A stretch of 64,000 nt of DNA, taken from Sphagnum magellanicum (Eukaryota > Streptophyta > Sphagnopsida > Sphagnales > Sphagnaceae). The notes under the pieces were generated by a model. It searched no databases. It was not told the DNA's origin and worked only from the letters and a program-made list of their open reading frames with translations. Below are positions 37,801 through 49,523 of this stretch, one piece after another. How positions within the stretch are numbered: position 1 is the stretch's first letter; the number at the start of each line of letters is the position of its first letter. The stretch is taken from assembly GCA_021904315.1 (NCBI GenBank), contig CM038915.1:6820001-6884000 (forward strand), given 5' to 3'. Both the position numbers and the translations under genes were made by a program.

Positions 37801-38560
37801 TCTTTTATTGAAATTATATTCCAAAATTAACTTTTGATTACTTTGCCATGTAGATAATTCATTGATAATATTATTGTTAAATAACATTTCCGTTCCAAAA
37901 TTAACCCTTGATTATTTTATCCTATGATGATAATTATTGTCAATTAACAAAGGTTAATGTGGGTAAATAGATTCATATGTGGATAGCTAAAGTGAAATAG
38001 TTGTGTTCATTGTGTGCCAAAGCAAAATGCCTAAATTAGTCAATTGAAATTGTGAAAAAAGAAGAAGCAACAACCACAACCCTAAGATAATGCTCTTTGA
38101 GAAGAAGTTCATAAGCAATTGATTGAATTCCACATTAAGGCTCAAACAAAAACTGCATGATTAACTTATTTTGTGCAACATAATAGATGTGGAAGAGGAC
38201 ACCATATATTGCATCCTAAAGAGTCCCTACAAAGGAAGGTTCTCATTTTCAATTTTGCAATATTAAAAATTGGAAGATCTTTCCCCCCTTTTTTCTTGAA
38301 ACACAAGATAAACAAATGATTTGTGAAAAAACAGAACAATAATTACAGATAAATATGTGCTAATTCTATGTTATGACTAGGCCCATTTGTTGTTTTAGGT
38401 CCAAAGTGTTGTGTAGTGTTGTAGGCAATTTCATAGAGGTGTAAACATCTGGGTAATACTAGCTTCATGTCACGTTTGGATTGATTCTAATGAAAAAATA
38501 ATTGTAATCCGCAGCAGTAGAAAGCTGGCATGTCATTTATCATTCCATTAAGCACTGCCT
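34821..38560. other. AT-rich intergenic DNA, no gene recognised
   Basis: Continuation of the AT-rich desert. ORFs are short with no family resemblance. No terminal repeats or RNA genes were found. Confidence 0.4.
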
Positions 38561-38610
38561 GGATTTTTCAACTCCCTTATCTGCTTGAAGAAACCTCCTT
38601 TCAGCAAATT

Positions 38611-38680
38611 GGATCTTCTGTGGTGGAAGGTACCAGCCAGGCTATACTGGGATCTTCTGACCAGCAGAAGGTACCAGCCA
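38611..38680. repeat. Two-copy tandem duplication of about 40 bp
   Basis: GGATCTTCTG at 38611 and 38650 is each followed by GAAGGTACCAGCCA (38626-38639 and 38667-38680). A short duplication in the distal 3' flank of the CPBP gene. Confidence 0.75.
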
Positions 38681-38963
38681 TCCTATCACTATTTCTAAAA
38701 AGTGGAAATCCCAGCTCTGCTTTACATAGGAAAAGGACCTGGGTACAGGCCCTTCCGTGATTTTCGACCCATTCTCAGCCTACCAACCTCAGGCACAGAT
38801 CTCAAATCACTGAAGGGCCTGTACTCAGGACCTTCTCCTATACAGACACCATAGAGCACAACTGTTCTTTATGACATTACATGCTAGAAACTATTTGTCC
38901 ATTTCATAACAACCTCAGGGGATTATGTTAGTGCAATTTGGGGGCACCTTACACAGCATAATT

Positions 38964-38986
38964 TCCTGCTCCAGCGTGGAGCAGGA
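38964..38986. repeat. Perfect 10-bp stem with 3-base loop
   Basis: TCCTGCTCCA pairs with TGGAGCAGGA around GCG. It lies about 470 bp beyond the CPBP stop codon on the transcribed (minus) side, so it could form in a 3'UTR or read-through RNA. There is no U-tract, and bacterial-style terminators do not apply here. Confidence 0.7.
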
Positions 38987-39452
38987 GATTTCACATAAGA
39001 TCCCAGGAGCAAGCCATAGGAGCATGGGCAGTTCTTTATAAGGCAACCTCCAGCCACTCATCTCCTCAGTTGTTACAAAGGGGGAGGTACTGCTGTCAGT
39101 GCAGTCCACTCTGCACCTTGGGCTCTGCCCTTGGAGCATAGGTTGGAAGGCACTGACAACAGTGCATTTCCCTACACAAAATTTAGTGAGCTGAGGATTT
39201 GAAGGGACAAAAAAAGGCCAGCCTGGAGAACACACTCCCATGTCATGATCAATGCTTTTATTGAGTGTCCATGCACCCTGTGCAACATGTGCCATGTGAT
39301 AGAGACTTAGTCTCTGATTGCCCAAGATCCACATTGACACATAACCCGTGCTTACGCAAAGGCTGCCAGAAGTGAATTTTCTGATTTTGTCAAGTCCCTT
39401 GATGCTCATGATGTTAGTTCATATTGCAAGGTGAAGAATTTTTTTTCTTCCT

Positions 39453-42400
39453 TCACCGCAACAAATCTAGGAAGACGAAGCCATTCCACAAGCTGTGAAG
39501 AAGTATGGACGCCAAGAGGTTTTGAGATCGAACAAACACAATGCCCATTACCAACCCTAGAAATGTTAGTGGAAGCATTCGTTGAATGCTGAAGTGTGCC
39601 AGTGCAAATGCAATGGAACTCACAAAGATGGAGCCCCACACTGGCAGATAGCGTGTAAGAGATGGCAGGAGAAAGCCCCGAAAGATAACCTCTTCCCAGA
39701 TCGGTGCACACACCGAAACCACCACTGCATAAAGAAGTGTCGCAATAGGGTCTTTTGACATGATTGACTGCTCCACCTGGGTTGCACTGAATGGTGCTGG
39801 GAAGGGCAGAAGATCAAGGTTGATCTGTGATAGATGATTCACTAAAGGGAATGTGAGACAGCCTAAGCAAGCTTCCACATACCATTTACCACGCCATGTG
39901 ACAGGGAACCACTCACCAGGAAGAGGGCGGAACCGGGAGAGACAACGGTGCAAGATTGCCAGCCCTACAGTCCCCTCTGCAATGTCAGTGACGAGACTGT
40001 AAAGTGCTTGACCCCGATAGGTGAGGCTGTGCTTGCTGACTCCCACTTCCTGTGCCACTATAGGAATGATCCACAAGCCCACTACCCAAAATGCAGCAAA
40101 CCATAGGAACATGACCTGTCCCATTCCAGCATTCACCCCTTTGCATCAGTATTAAGACTTAAGCATGCACTTCTAATGAAATAATTGAAGACTTGGGCAG
40201 GCAGCCATCTATACTGACTGCCCCTTCCTAGTTTTGAGTAGGGGGGGTTAATTCTAGCAAGTTTTTTCATGGAGGTCAATCAGCATCAAGGAACAAAAGA
40301 TCAGGCTCAGTTTTCCTGATCTCTTAGCTGTCTCCTAATCCCAAACCCTGCATGTTCTGAATTTAGGATTGATAGAGCTGCTTAATTTCCTCCAGCAAAT
40401 TTGCAAAGCAAGCACAAACTCCGCATTTTGTCTCCATTTCTTCTTATCCATACTATCTTCAAAAGCCCCAAAGCAACTCCTTGATGTACAAGCTGAGAAT
40501 TATTTCCCTGCTGACACCTGCCCCCTTCCACAGGTAACTTTATAAGTGATAATTTTGGAATATAGATGAGTAGCAAACCTGAAAAATTGTATGCCCAGTC
40601 CATGGAACAGTCCATAACTTCTCACCATGGGATAGCCCAAAAATTGCATGAAGCCAGTCTACCTGCTCCAACCCCACACCAACTTATAAGATTGCGAAAC
40701 ACATAGAAGCATCCTCTATGTAGTACCAACTCTGCAAAACTGAATGTTCTCCTGTCACCCACAGGAGCATCAGGACCTGCACAAGACTGCCCTCCAGTCT
40801 TCAGATACTACTTCAAATGAAGTCTGTTGCTTTGTCCAGTGCATAAAACAAATTGACTAGACTGCTTTCCAGTGTCTGGTTACATAAAATACAAAAGGTC
40901 CCTTATTTCATCGTTCAACAGCCATATAAGCTTGAAGGCATGGACACAAATGTTACACATAACTGTTGAATAAACTAGTCAGTTAATGTGGCTATGAGAA
41001 TTCTGACAGCGGCTACCAAATGGTTGAAAATTAGGTCAGGTATGATGCTTAGGTACCAGAACTGCACCGTATGCAAACAAACCCAAAACTCACGTTGGAT
41101 GCTTATATTGCATCTCCTTATTCACCATTGAATCAACTGAAATGTTTAGCCATGGACCCTAGCTCCTAAGATCACTGGGAGGAAAAAAGCTCAATACAAC
41201 ATGCAAAAACTACTCATCACCAATAGGTATAGGGCTGAGAATCTAAATATTTTAGTACTATGCATTTCTCCATACTTATAATACTTAAGTCAACCTTAAA
41301 AACATTAAAAGAAGACCTGATAAGGAGGTTATGGAACTTTCAGATCTGACAACATAACAGCAATCCATATGCAAGCATGAAAAAAAAGAAACCCAACCCT
41401 AAAGAAAGTACACCAGCAACAAAACTGAGGAGCAACAGCAACAGTCATATGCATGTGAAGCAACCTTCAACAGCAACATGAGTGGAATTGACCACCTCAA
41501 CCAACCTACTTCGTTTCTGTCACAAGACTGGCAATAATGGGAAAACTAAGCCATGATGCTGGCTAGCTCAACAAAGTCTACAAGAGAGAGAAGGAGAAGC
41601 CCCAAAAACCAAAGAAGAAAGAGAAACAGAAAAAGGCAAGAACTGGGAAACCCCAAAAAGGAAAAGAGAGAAACATGATGAACAACGTTAAGAGCACAAG
41701 CTTCAGAAAATGAAAATCGGGCCTAGACATAGGGCTGACAATCTACAACACAGAACACATCAGACAAAGATGCTTGAGAAAAGCATTAGATATACAATGA
41801 AGTCCAAATTCTGGTGGTTATAGACCTCAGATTTTACAGCACACAAAATGAATCATGGATTTCACATACTTCTATCAATAAGTGTGACTGAGAATTTGTT
41901 TCCTGTGGGCATCTCATGCCTCCGTGCTAGGGATAAAAGAATGACAAACTCATGGAACCCAACAAACTGCATCCCTAAACCCCAAGATTTGAACTCCCTA
42001 CATTCCAACTGTTAGGACAGAACAGTTAGAATGTACTGGAACAAGGAAAGACACCTGAGAAAAGGGGGAAAAATTTATCAGAGGGGGAGTCTACACAACA
42101 GTTGGAAATGGACAACTTCCAAGGAAAACCAATGCTGGCAAAAATGGCAAAGATAAGTTTCAAAAAGCCTGATCATAAACCTTGCCTTGTAGAGTCTGCT
42201 CAAACATGATGAAATGGAAGGAGAAGAGGAAGGAGGCAATGCATCCGCACGAATTTCTTCATTGCTGCCAGCTTGTGGCTCTTTCTCCCAAGCTGTGCAA
42301 CCCAATTCTGTTTTCTCCTCAGTTGGGCGACCCCTATGCCATATCCTTCCTGACAAACTTCTGAGCCAGCAATTCCTTGGCCCTAATCCTCTACACTCCG

Positions 42401-42671
42401 ATGCAACAAATTCTCCTCTTGCACAGGTCCTGGAAAATGCTGTGCATCCTAGGTTCCAATCTCTGTCTCTGTAACCCTTACTACTCCTTGAACAAAACCC
42501 TCGCTTAGGATTTCTCAAAAACCCTAAAACTTCCACCTTTGGCATTACCCTAATTGCAACATTCACTACTCCTGGCGTTTTCTTCCGGTAAGCATTTCGA
42601 AGTCGCACATCCTCCTCATGATACTTGCACCACACTCGTTGAGGCCTGAAAAGGGCCTCCATGGTCCTCAC
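39453..42671 (-). CDS. Plastid-type CPBP family (CAAX prenyl protease-like) membrane protein
   Basis: Multi-pass membrane protein of the CPBP (type II CAAX protease/ABI) family, related as I recall to Arabidopsis At2g20725-type proteins. Proposed exons: 42671-42181 (163 codons plus two bases, basic and Ser/Arg-rich, likely transit peptide), 40662-40579 (ending WTVPWTGHTIFQ) and 40115-39453 (starting VMFLWFAAFWVVG). The exon 2-3 junction is in phase and matches the family. The exon 1-2 phases do not match, so a small exon is missing or the exon 1 donor is misplaced. Catalytic-type motifs in the last exon are EEVIFRG (EExxxR), FALAH (FxxxH) and HSLWN (HxxxN/B), all metal-ligand or catalytic positions in this family. 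Hydrophobic helices surround them. The substrate is unknown; plant members act in chloroplast membranes. The start could be the ATG at 42671 or 42662. Confidence 0.85.
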
Positions 42672-43080
42672 TCAGAAACTCTCGGATCCGTTCTGCAACC
42701 CAATCCTATGATTTAACAGCTCCAAACCGCTGTCTACGAGAAACCCACGTCATGATTTGCCGTGCAAACCCCACCTCATCATTTCAAATCCTTCAAAGCT
42801 TCGCTCCAGCCACTTGTTTTGAATCATAACCTAGCAACTCCTTCAAGTAGAAAAACACCCTCTACAAAGGAACAAAGAGCGACAACAACGCATATAAGTT
42901 AATTATTACTACCTTTCGCTGATCTGCAACTGCAAGAATTCATAAGCGAAAAAAGAAATCAGTCGGGCGAGCGATCGTCATCACCTTGAGTCAATCTCAC
43001 TCTCTTTTCTTTAAAGAATTTCTAGATTTTGTTTTTCAGTCACAGCAAAAGCAAAAGCGTGCAAAAATCCTTTTCGCGTA

Positions 43081-43138
43081 CCTCCAGGGATTCGAACCCA
43101 GCACTCTCGTGGACTAGGGTTTGTCCTAACCACGAGGT
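43081..43138 (-). repeat. tRNA-like sequence (SINE head or tRNA relic) with hairpin
   Basis: On the minus strand, GGTTCGAATCC (plus 43088-43098) is a perfect RNA polymerase III B-box/T-arm. An A-box-like TGGTTAGGAC lies upstream and ACCTC/GAGGT could close an acceptor-like stem. A hairpin CTCGTGG/CCACGAG (43106-43136) fills the middle. The A-B spacing is too short and the cloverleaf incomplete, so this is not a functional tRNA gene. A tRNA-derived SINE head or decayed tRNA is plausible. Confidence 0.45.
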
Positions 43139-43400
43139 TTCTTATGGGTTACCCCAAGCCTGTTGGGTCACTTGGTAGACCTAATTTTGGGACCTTGGGA
43201 CCTAAAATAAAACCTTTAACTGAATAAGTTTGGCCAATAGAAGAATGTGTTTGATATAAGTATGCCAATTTATGATTGGTTTAACCAAGAAACCATGTGG
43301 TCTTTGGAGCTATTTGTGATATATATATGTATAGTGAAAATTTGAGTATAGGCTATTTGCTTCACATAAGGTTAGACCTCAAAAGTGGAAATTTATATTG

Positions 43401-43640
43401 TTTCTTTTGTTGGCCTTGCCTCGATAGGCAAGGACATTGTGTTTGGATTCATTTTAGAGTATAGTAGCTTAAGGGATTTTGGTCCCTAGGTAATAGATCT
43501 ATTTTTTATATGAGGATTTTTGAAAGATTATATTTTTGCATGGTGAAATATTTGAGTTTTCATAATTCTTTTTTTGTCTTAAGATACTTTTTAATGTAAA
43601 CGACAAGGCCATAGTGTGACACACCCCTTGTTTTGTGGGT
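43401..43640 (+). mobile_element. LTR-like dispersed repeat, copy B
   Basis: Inverted copy of the repeat at about 5335-5678. Starts TGTTGG at about 43409 and has the same 8-bp stem (43414-43421 with 43426-43433), but with a different 4-base loop. It shares the GTGTGACACACCCCTTG-like end at about 43613-43632. Relative to copy A it lacks about 85 bp, with the missing block flanked in A by short similar sequences (ATCTTCAAAAA and ATCTTTCAAAAA), consistent with deletion between microhomologies. Confidence 0.65.
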
Positions 43641-44093
43641 TGTTCATCAACATATTGCACATCATTCTAATGGTAGTAGTGGATTCTCTTTTTAAGTAAG
43701 AGGGAGCAATTGGTCTTGCTTTTGTCAAGTAGCAATGTCGTCTTCATCATCAATGTAGAAAATTTAATTGTTGTGTGCAAGATCTAATTATTTTCTAGAC
43801 AACAAAAATAACAATAGCTGCTCTTCCACCACCACTGGAAAAGGAGGTCACCAATGAGGAGATGATTGTTGAATGTTTGTGTGCACTTGCAATTCCACTC
43901 TACCCATTAATTTCAACTTTTGCAAAACATCACTTTTTTTTTAAAAGCACATTAAATGGAAACAAAGCTGTTGTTCAAGGATCACAAGAATGGTGAGCTT
44001 TCATGTGTCATTCTTTTTTATGTTTGCCTACTGTGATAAATGCAAACATTAGACACCAACTTCTAGTGAATGAAATTCATCCATAATTCTTAT

Positions 44094-44328
44094 TTAATTT
44101 TTAATTAACTCTCAATTAAGTTTAAGTTAATTCCAAGTTAAGTTATAGTTAAACTTTAATTAATTCTCAATTAACTCTTAATCAACTTCGAATTAAGTCC
44201 CGATTAAATCTCACTGAACTTTTAGTTAAGTTCCAATTAATTCCAGTTAAATCCCAATTAATTATTAATTAAATTTTAGTTAAATTTTAATTAAATTTTA
44301 GTTAATTTATAGTTGACTTTCAGTTAAG
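44094..44328. repeat. 11-bp phased minisatellite, about 21 units
   Basis: Successive units of 11 bp begin TTAA and fit TTAANTYYNAR-like patterns (for example TTAACTCTCAA, TTAAGTTTAAG, TTAATTCCAAG, TTAAATTTTAG). One unit near the middle is 10 bp. Sequence between the TTAA steps varies freely, while the period is almost never broken. Eleven is not a multiple of three, so it is not protein-coding. Confidence 0.9.
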
Positions 44329-44409
44329 AAGGTTTTCAAGAAGTTTTTTTGCTTAATGCACACATAAAAGCTTCTTTGGAAGCTTCTTTGAGTTAAGTCC
44401 CCAAAGGAG

Positions 44410-44417
44410 TATAAATA
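44410..44417 (+). promoter_or_regulatory. Candidate TATA box downstream of the 11-bp array
   Basis: TATAAATA preceded by a GC-containing stretch and followed by a T/C-rich run with CA-type initiator possibilities. It lies 82 bp after the minisatellite. No host ORF follows within several hundred bases, so it may be the U3 promoter of an LTR fragment. Confidence 0.4.
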
Positions 44418-44419
44418 AA

Positions 44420-45748
44420 AGTGGGTTCCTTCATTTCCTTCAGTTTGTTCAACACTAGTTTTAGGCACAATCTTACACCATAAACTTGTTATGTTATCTT
44501 TTATGTTCATATTTGCATATGTTAACATAATAAAGATGTGTTTTCACGTTGGTCTTACATATCTTGTGTTTTTGTTCTTAGTTCTTGTATTCTTGTTTTT
44601 GAATCGCATAATTTTGTTTTGTTCATTATTTGAAAGTTAAACTTAGACCTCTCCTTTAGCCTTTATTATTGTGAATATTTGTGTCTTTGACACCTATTAC
44701 CTTGTTATCATGGGTTGCATTATGATAATTGTTGACCTAGTATCTTTAAAAACAAATTGAAAAAATGAACACATTTTATGCAAGAGATAATATTTCATGG
44801 TAGTTTTTATGTGATCAAACCATAGGATTTGCAAGTAAATTTTTTATATATCATAATACATTTACCATTTTGGCAACAAACTACTAAATAATAAATTAAA
44901 TCTTAAATCTTAACTTTGGCACTTGGTTTTTAATTCTGAAAATTTCGGAATGTAATGGTAATAGATAATAATAAACACATAGGGTTTAGTGTTTTCAAAC
45001 AATCTAATGTGTCTAAACTACTGCAATGTTAAGATTTTATCCTTGAAAGTTTGGGGTTCAAACCCTAACAATGGAGGTTTAGTGTTCAAACCCTAATAAT
45101 GGGAATTTTTTTATTTTATTAAAATTTTGACACAAATGATAAATAATTTTTCAAAATTTCAACAAAATGAAAAATAATTTAATTTATCTCAAAATGGTAA
45201 CTTGGTATTACGATAATCTTTTTAAGTATAGGTCATAGATGGAAACATTGGTTGGGATGTCATTTTAGATCCTTCACAATGTTGGGGCCATAGGCCAAAG
45301 AAGGCAAGTGAAAGTCAATTTTGTTAGAATTTACATGTTGGTGCAACCATAGTTTTTGTTGTTATCAATGTTGCTATTTTTTTTGGTTACTATCATGCCC
45401 CAAGCTTAACAAAAAATATTTTGGGGCCCTTTGCATTGGTGGGATAATTATAGTATGCATGTAAATGCATTACACTACTTGGGATCAATTAATTCAATGT
45501 TTTTTATTTTTAAGAAATCATTGATCCTTAAGATTTGGAGAATACATGGTTAATCATCTTGATTTAGATAGTTGGTTGTAAACAAATGAAGGGCGCCCAT
45601 ATTTCAAATAGATGAAGAGACAAGAATCACTTCATTGGGTGATGGATGAAACCCACCATGGGTGGTAGTTGAAATGGCTATAATGGCACCATGCATAATA
45701 TTATTGAACACAACCACGTGGAAATGGAACCATACAAAACTGTGAAGG
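44420..45748. other. AT-rich intergenic DNA, no gene recognised
   Basis: Contains a short direct duplication at about 45055-45105 (GTTCAAACCCTAA twice) and nothing with coding character. Confidence 0.4.
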
Positions 45749-46110
45749 ATACATTAGTAGAAATCTTGTCATTTGCAACAAGTCACTATGTAATTGTCAT
45801 GCAATTAGCTATCGTTTGCAATTAAATTGATCATGTTCATAACTACAAATTTGATAATGTATAATTTTTGTGTCATATGGTTGTGCGTGCAATTGACATG
45901 CAACTAAATGTGTACAAAATGGACATGTGTTATAAAAATGATATGACTTAAATTAATACATATATAAATTAATATACCCAATATATCTACTTATGTTATG
46001 TATAGTAATATTATACCTTTAATACTAAGGCTAAACCCATGTTAATTAAAGTTAAACCTAAGTTAATCAAGGCTAAACATCAACTAAACTTAATTTAAAC
46101 TAATCATTAC

Positions 46111-46312
46111 TAAACTAACTAAGAGCTTGAATTAATGATGGTTAATTTAATTTTGACAAAATTAACCATAGTTAAACTAACTAGGAGGTTAAAATAACTT
46201 TGGAAAAACTAATTATGGTTAAACTAACTAAGAGACTAAATTAATGATGGCTAAAATAATTTTGACAAAACTAATCATGCCTAAACTAACTATGATTAAA
46301 TTAACCATATGG
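46111..46312. repeat. Sub-terminal repeat block of the CACTA-ended element
   Basis: TAAACTAACTA recurs at 46111, 46173, 46220 and 46282, with spacings of 62, 47 and 62 bp. Each copy is followed by related text such as AATTAATGATGG or TTTTGACAAAACTAA. Sub-terminal repeats are typical of CACTA elements, where they bind transposase. Confidence 0.7.
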
Positions 46313-46861
46313 ATTACATATGTGTACAAAAATTCAAAATTTTACTCATTAGGCTTACTAATCAATGACTTAGGATTTTGGTGAATTGGTTTTGGCAAAT
46401 AAAAATTTAATGCATTCTCAATATATATTAAATAAATAAATTCATAATATATATATTTTGGTTTTAAAAAAATTTATTGCCAAATATATTTAAATAAACT
46501 ATTCAAAATTTTGGAAACAAAACCTTTTAGAAAAATATTTATTTTTTCGTTTTAAAGTGTAAATTCCAGAAAAAAAACAAACAAACAAACAAACAAATGA
46601 AATGAACAAAATTTTGAACCCACAAAATTTTCAAAAAATAGGGCCACCTTCTTTGGTGATATAATAAGGATTAATAAATTAATATGAACATTTTTTATTA
46701 TCTATAATTACTAATAGTTCATAATATTATTAATAATATTTTTATGCACTAATTATTATTATCATATTATAATGTTTAAAAGAATATTAATAATTATGCT
46801 AGTTTGCCTATGACTAATAAGTTACCTTGTACCTTATAAATACCTAACCTAAGCTACTTAC

Positions 46862-46895
46862 TACCGTACCCCAAGAGTAGGTTCGGCCATAATTA
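46862..46895. repeat. Inner inverted repeat, left copy
   Basis: Plus-strand 46862-46882 is the inverse of 49829-49849, with 18 of 21 bases matching over the core ACCTACTCTTGGGGTACGGT, and weaker similarity continues inward. The pair frames the transposase relic at a distance of 2988 bp. Confidence 0.6.
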
Positions 46896-47102
46896 TTATT
46901 TTTTACAAGTGCCTAATAATTTGGTTTTGGCAAGAAAAAAATGCCAAATTTTTAAAACAATTCCAAGTGAAAGTGCCTAACTTTTAGAATAATCACTTCA
47001 ATAAAAAAAACTCAAAAAAAACATGAGGATTAAATTTAAAGAGAAATCAAAATACTACATAATGTGAAGTCATTATGATGGTAAGTCTCCATGTGTTTCC
47101 AT

Positions 47103-47369
47103 CTATACATTCACATCCTCCATATCTATGAATCTATTTAAATCAAATAAGTCATTTGTGATATCAAGATTAGATACACAATGGCACAAACAATTTAAAA
47201 CATCCATGTCTAGATAGAAATTTGGAACCTCTATCTCTTCAATTGGTGTCCTCAACAAGATTATTTGAATTTGCAAACAAAGATCCTTCAAAATTAGCTC
47301 GCATAACATCATTTTGAATTTGTTAATCCCATGTTTTAAGAATTCCACATTGCCCCCAACCATATGCAA
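47103..47369 (-). pseudogene. Open frame downstream of the transposase relic
   Basis: An 88-codon frame on the same strand, about 130 bp past the transposase block. No recognised family. It could be the C-terminal part of the transposase or a second element protein. Confidence 0.25.
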
Positions 47370-47496
47370 TCATTTCCTTATGAATACAAAGCTTGTCCCG
47401 TGCCATAAACAACCATTCAACTACATTTTCACGTATTATCTCCATAGAGTTGTCAACTTTCATTGTTGAAGTTGGTACACTAGTAGCCACCATTTG

Positions 47497-48827
47497 TTAA
47501 ATTTGTTTTGCAGACCAATGTTTAAACAAGTTTGCAAATGCACACTTCAAAAGCCTTGGTAAAACAACATATATAGGTTGGAACTTAATGGTATAGTTGG
47601 CTGGTACATACAAGAACAAGATTTGAAGATGCTCCTCCTTCATCCAAGCTCTAAATTCTACACTTGTATGCACATCCCAACAATCAATGAGCCATATCAT
47701 TTGTTGCGAGCTTGAAAGATTTAACTTCTACACTTTGTTATCAAGATATGGGACAAGAATGAAATTCACAAACTTTTGCATAGATTCAAGTTTTGACCAA
47801 TGGTTGTTGGTCATGGTAAAATGAAAGTCATGATTCAAACCTATTCAAACCCCACGAATATTGGGTAAAACTCTCTTAGTTGTCCCTTGAAAAATGAGTT
47901 GAAGTGAAAGTAATGCACCATTTACAGATCAAGAAACACATGTAGTGATGGACCTCTTGTCATCACCACCAAGCACACCAACATCCTTTGACCCTTTTTT
48001 TTTCCCAAGTGCTTTATCCAACCATAGGCACTAAGTGTATTCTTGTTTGATTAGTGTTAACAACAAGGCTAAGAGCAAGTTGGAAACCCTAACTGAGTAG
48101 ATAATCCACAAAACCATTATATGGCCTTGTTTTTCCCAATCATTTGGAAGTTTACCTTTGGTTGTTGTAGGTTTGTGAAACTGCCAATTAAGACCAGACC
48201 GCATAAATGTCCTTGTCCAATTCAATGACACCTTGAACTTATCTAGCACTTGGGTGTTTTTTTTAATAAAAAAACCAATGATGATTGGCTGGACAGTTCC
48301 TGCATGGAATGAAACACTTACTTTTCGCATTTTCAAAAATAACTCAATCAATTCATTTTTAGTTCAGGAATACCTACCAATGGTGTCATGTGTTGAGTTT
48401 GAGGAACAAATGTTTGTTGCCTTGCCACACAAGCTTGAACATGAACCCGAACCTTTCCATTGCAGGTGAACCACTTGTTTAAGGTGCCCTCTGAAAGTTT
48501 GTCATATGGTCCTATCGAACCCCCTTTGATATGGTATGCAATCCTTAATTATTTCAATGCTAAGGTATGGTTCTTGTGTTGCTTCACGGTGGCTATAATA
48601 AGGAACCATAACTTTGGTGTGAACCAATTGCTATAAAGCCCCCTACCTTTGTGTTTAGTATCAAAAAATAATGGCCATGACCTTGTAAAATCTGAACAAG
48701 GTTGTAATCCCATAAGAATAATGTTAGGAAGTAAAATCATCACCAAATTCCTCTCCTTGCGTGGCCTACCCACTGGCCGTTTGACAACCTTGGGAACAAA
48801 TGTGTCCTTTTTCTTAACTTGGGCCAA
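47497..48827 (-). pseudogene. Broken DDE_1 (pogo/Tigger-like) transposase
   Basis: Minus-strand frames read in order as one transposase. 48827-48549: KRPVGRPRKE basic AT-hook-like motif. After an in-frame TAA near 48555: LSEGTLNKWFT, a helix-turn-helix piece. 48351-48031: GLNWQFHKPTTTKGKLPNDW, the CENP-B-like DNA-binding region. About 48060: NTNQTRIHLVP where the family has NTDQT, so the first catalytic Asp is replaced by Asn. 47700-47497: IDCWDVHTSVEFRAWMKEEH keeps the second catalytic Asp. FQPIYVVLPR replaces the family's FQPADV, so the third acidic residue is lost. At least four stops or frameshifts interrupt it. The family assignment rests on remembered motifs of DDE_1 proteins of mosses and ferns. 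Confidence 0.75.
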
Positions 48828-49523
48828 TCAATCTACTATTACAATCTTTTTCACATTTACTTGGTTCTCCTCCTTGCCCACATGAGTAAACATTGATGAT
48901 AACAAAAGTTGATTCATATTGCAAGCTACATCATTACATACAATAGCAATTGGACCACAACATTATGCAATTAAAATAATTTTTTTGGAGAAGGTTGTAA
49001 GTAAGGACAAAAAGATAAACCATATTTTACTTGGAAGAAAGGCATAAAAGATTTTGGTTGGAAAGTGGGATTATGATATTTTGTTTGCAACTATTTAATC
49101 CAGTGCATCTATTCTCTTAGTTTTCAAAAAATAAAACTTTGACTTTTTAAATAGGTGTAAAAAACCTATAAAAGAATCATGAGTTTGTCCTTTTTAATTT
49201 AGTGGCTTGAAACTAGAAAAAAAAAGGTACCTAGCCCTTGAAAAAACTAAGAACCCACTATCATTTTGTCAAGTAGGTTTCACATTGGTAAGATTCTTTT
49301 TGTGGAAAAAGTTTTGGCAAATAGGTAATTGTAATAGATACTATTTGCAATCATGAAATTTTTATGTTCCTCATATGTTTGGTGGTAAAGTATTTGAGTA
49401 CAATACTTTCTAATATTTTTAATAAAAAAAATTTAAGAAGAAGAATTGAAGCATTGAGCAATAATGATAATATAACTAGTAAATAAAATGTTAACGTGGT
49501 ACAAATTCCAAAAATGAAAACTT

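Noticed and set aside
38964-38986. Rho-independent terminator
   Set aside because: Good stem but no T-tract, and the genome is a plant nuclear one where such terminators are not used.
38915-39409. 164-codon minus-strand ORF downstream of the CPBP gene
   Set aside because: No domain, biased composition and position in the expected 3'UTR/flank; probably a chance frame in moderate-GC DNA.
43081-43138. Functional tRNA gene
   Set aside because: The cloverleaf cannot be completed: no proper anticodon arm and too short a distance between A-box-like and B-box sequences.
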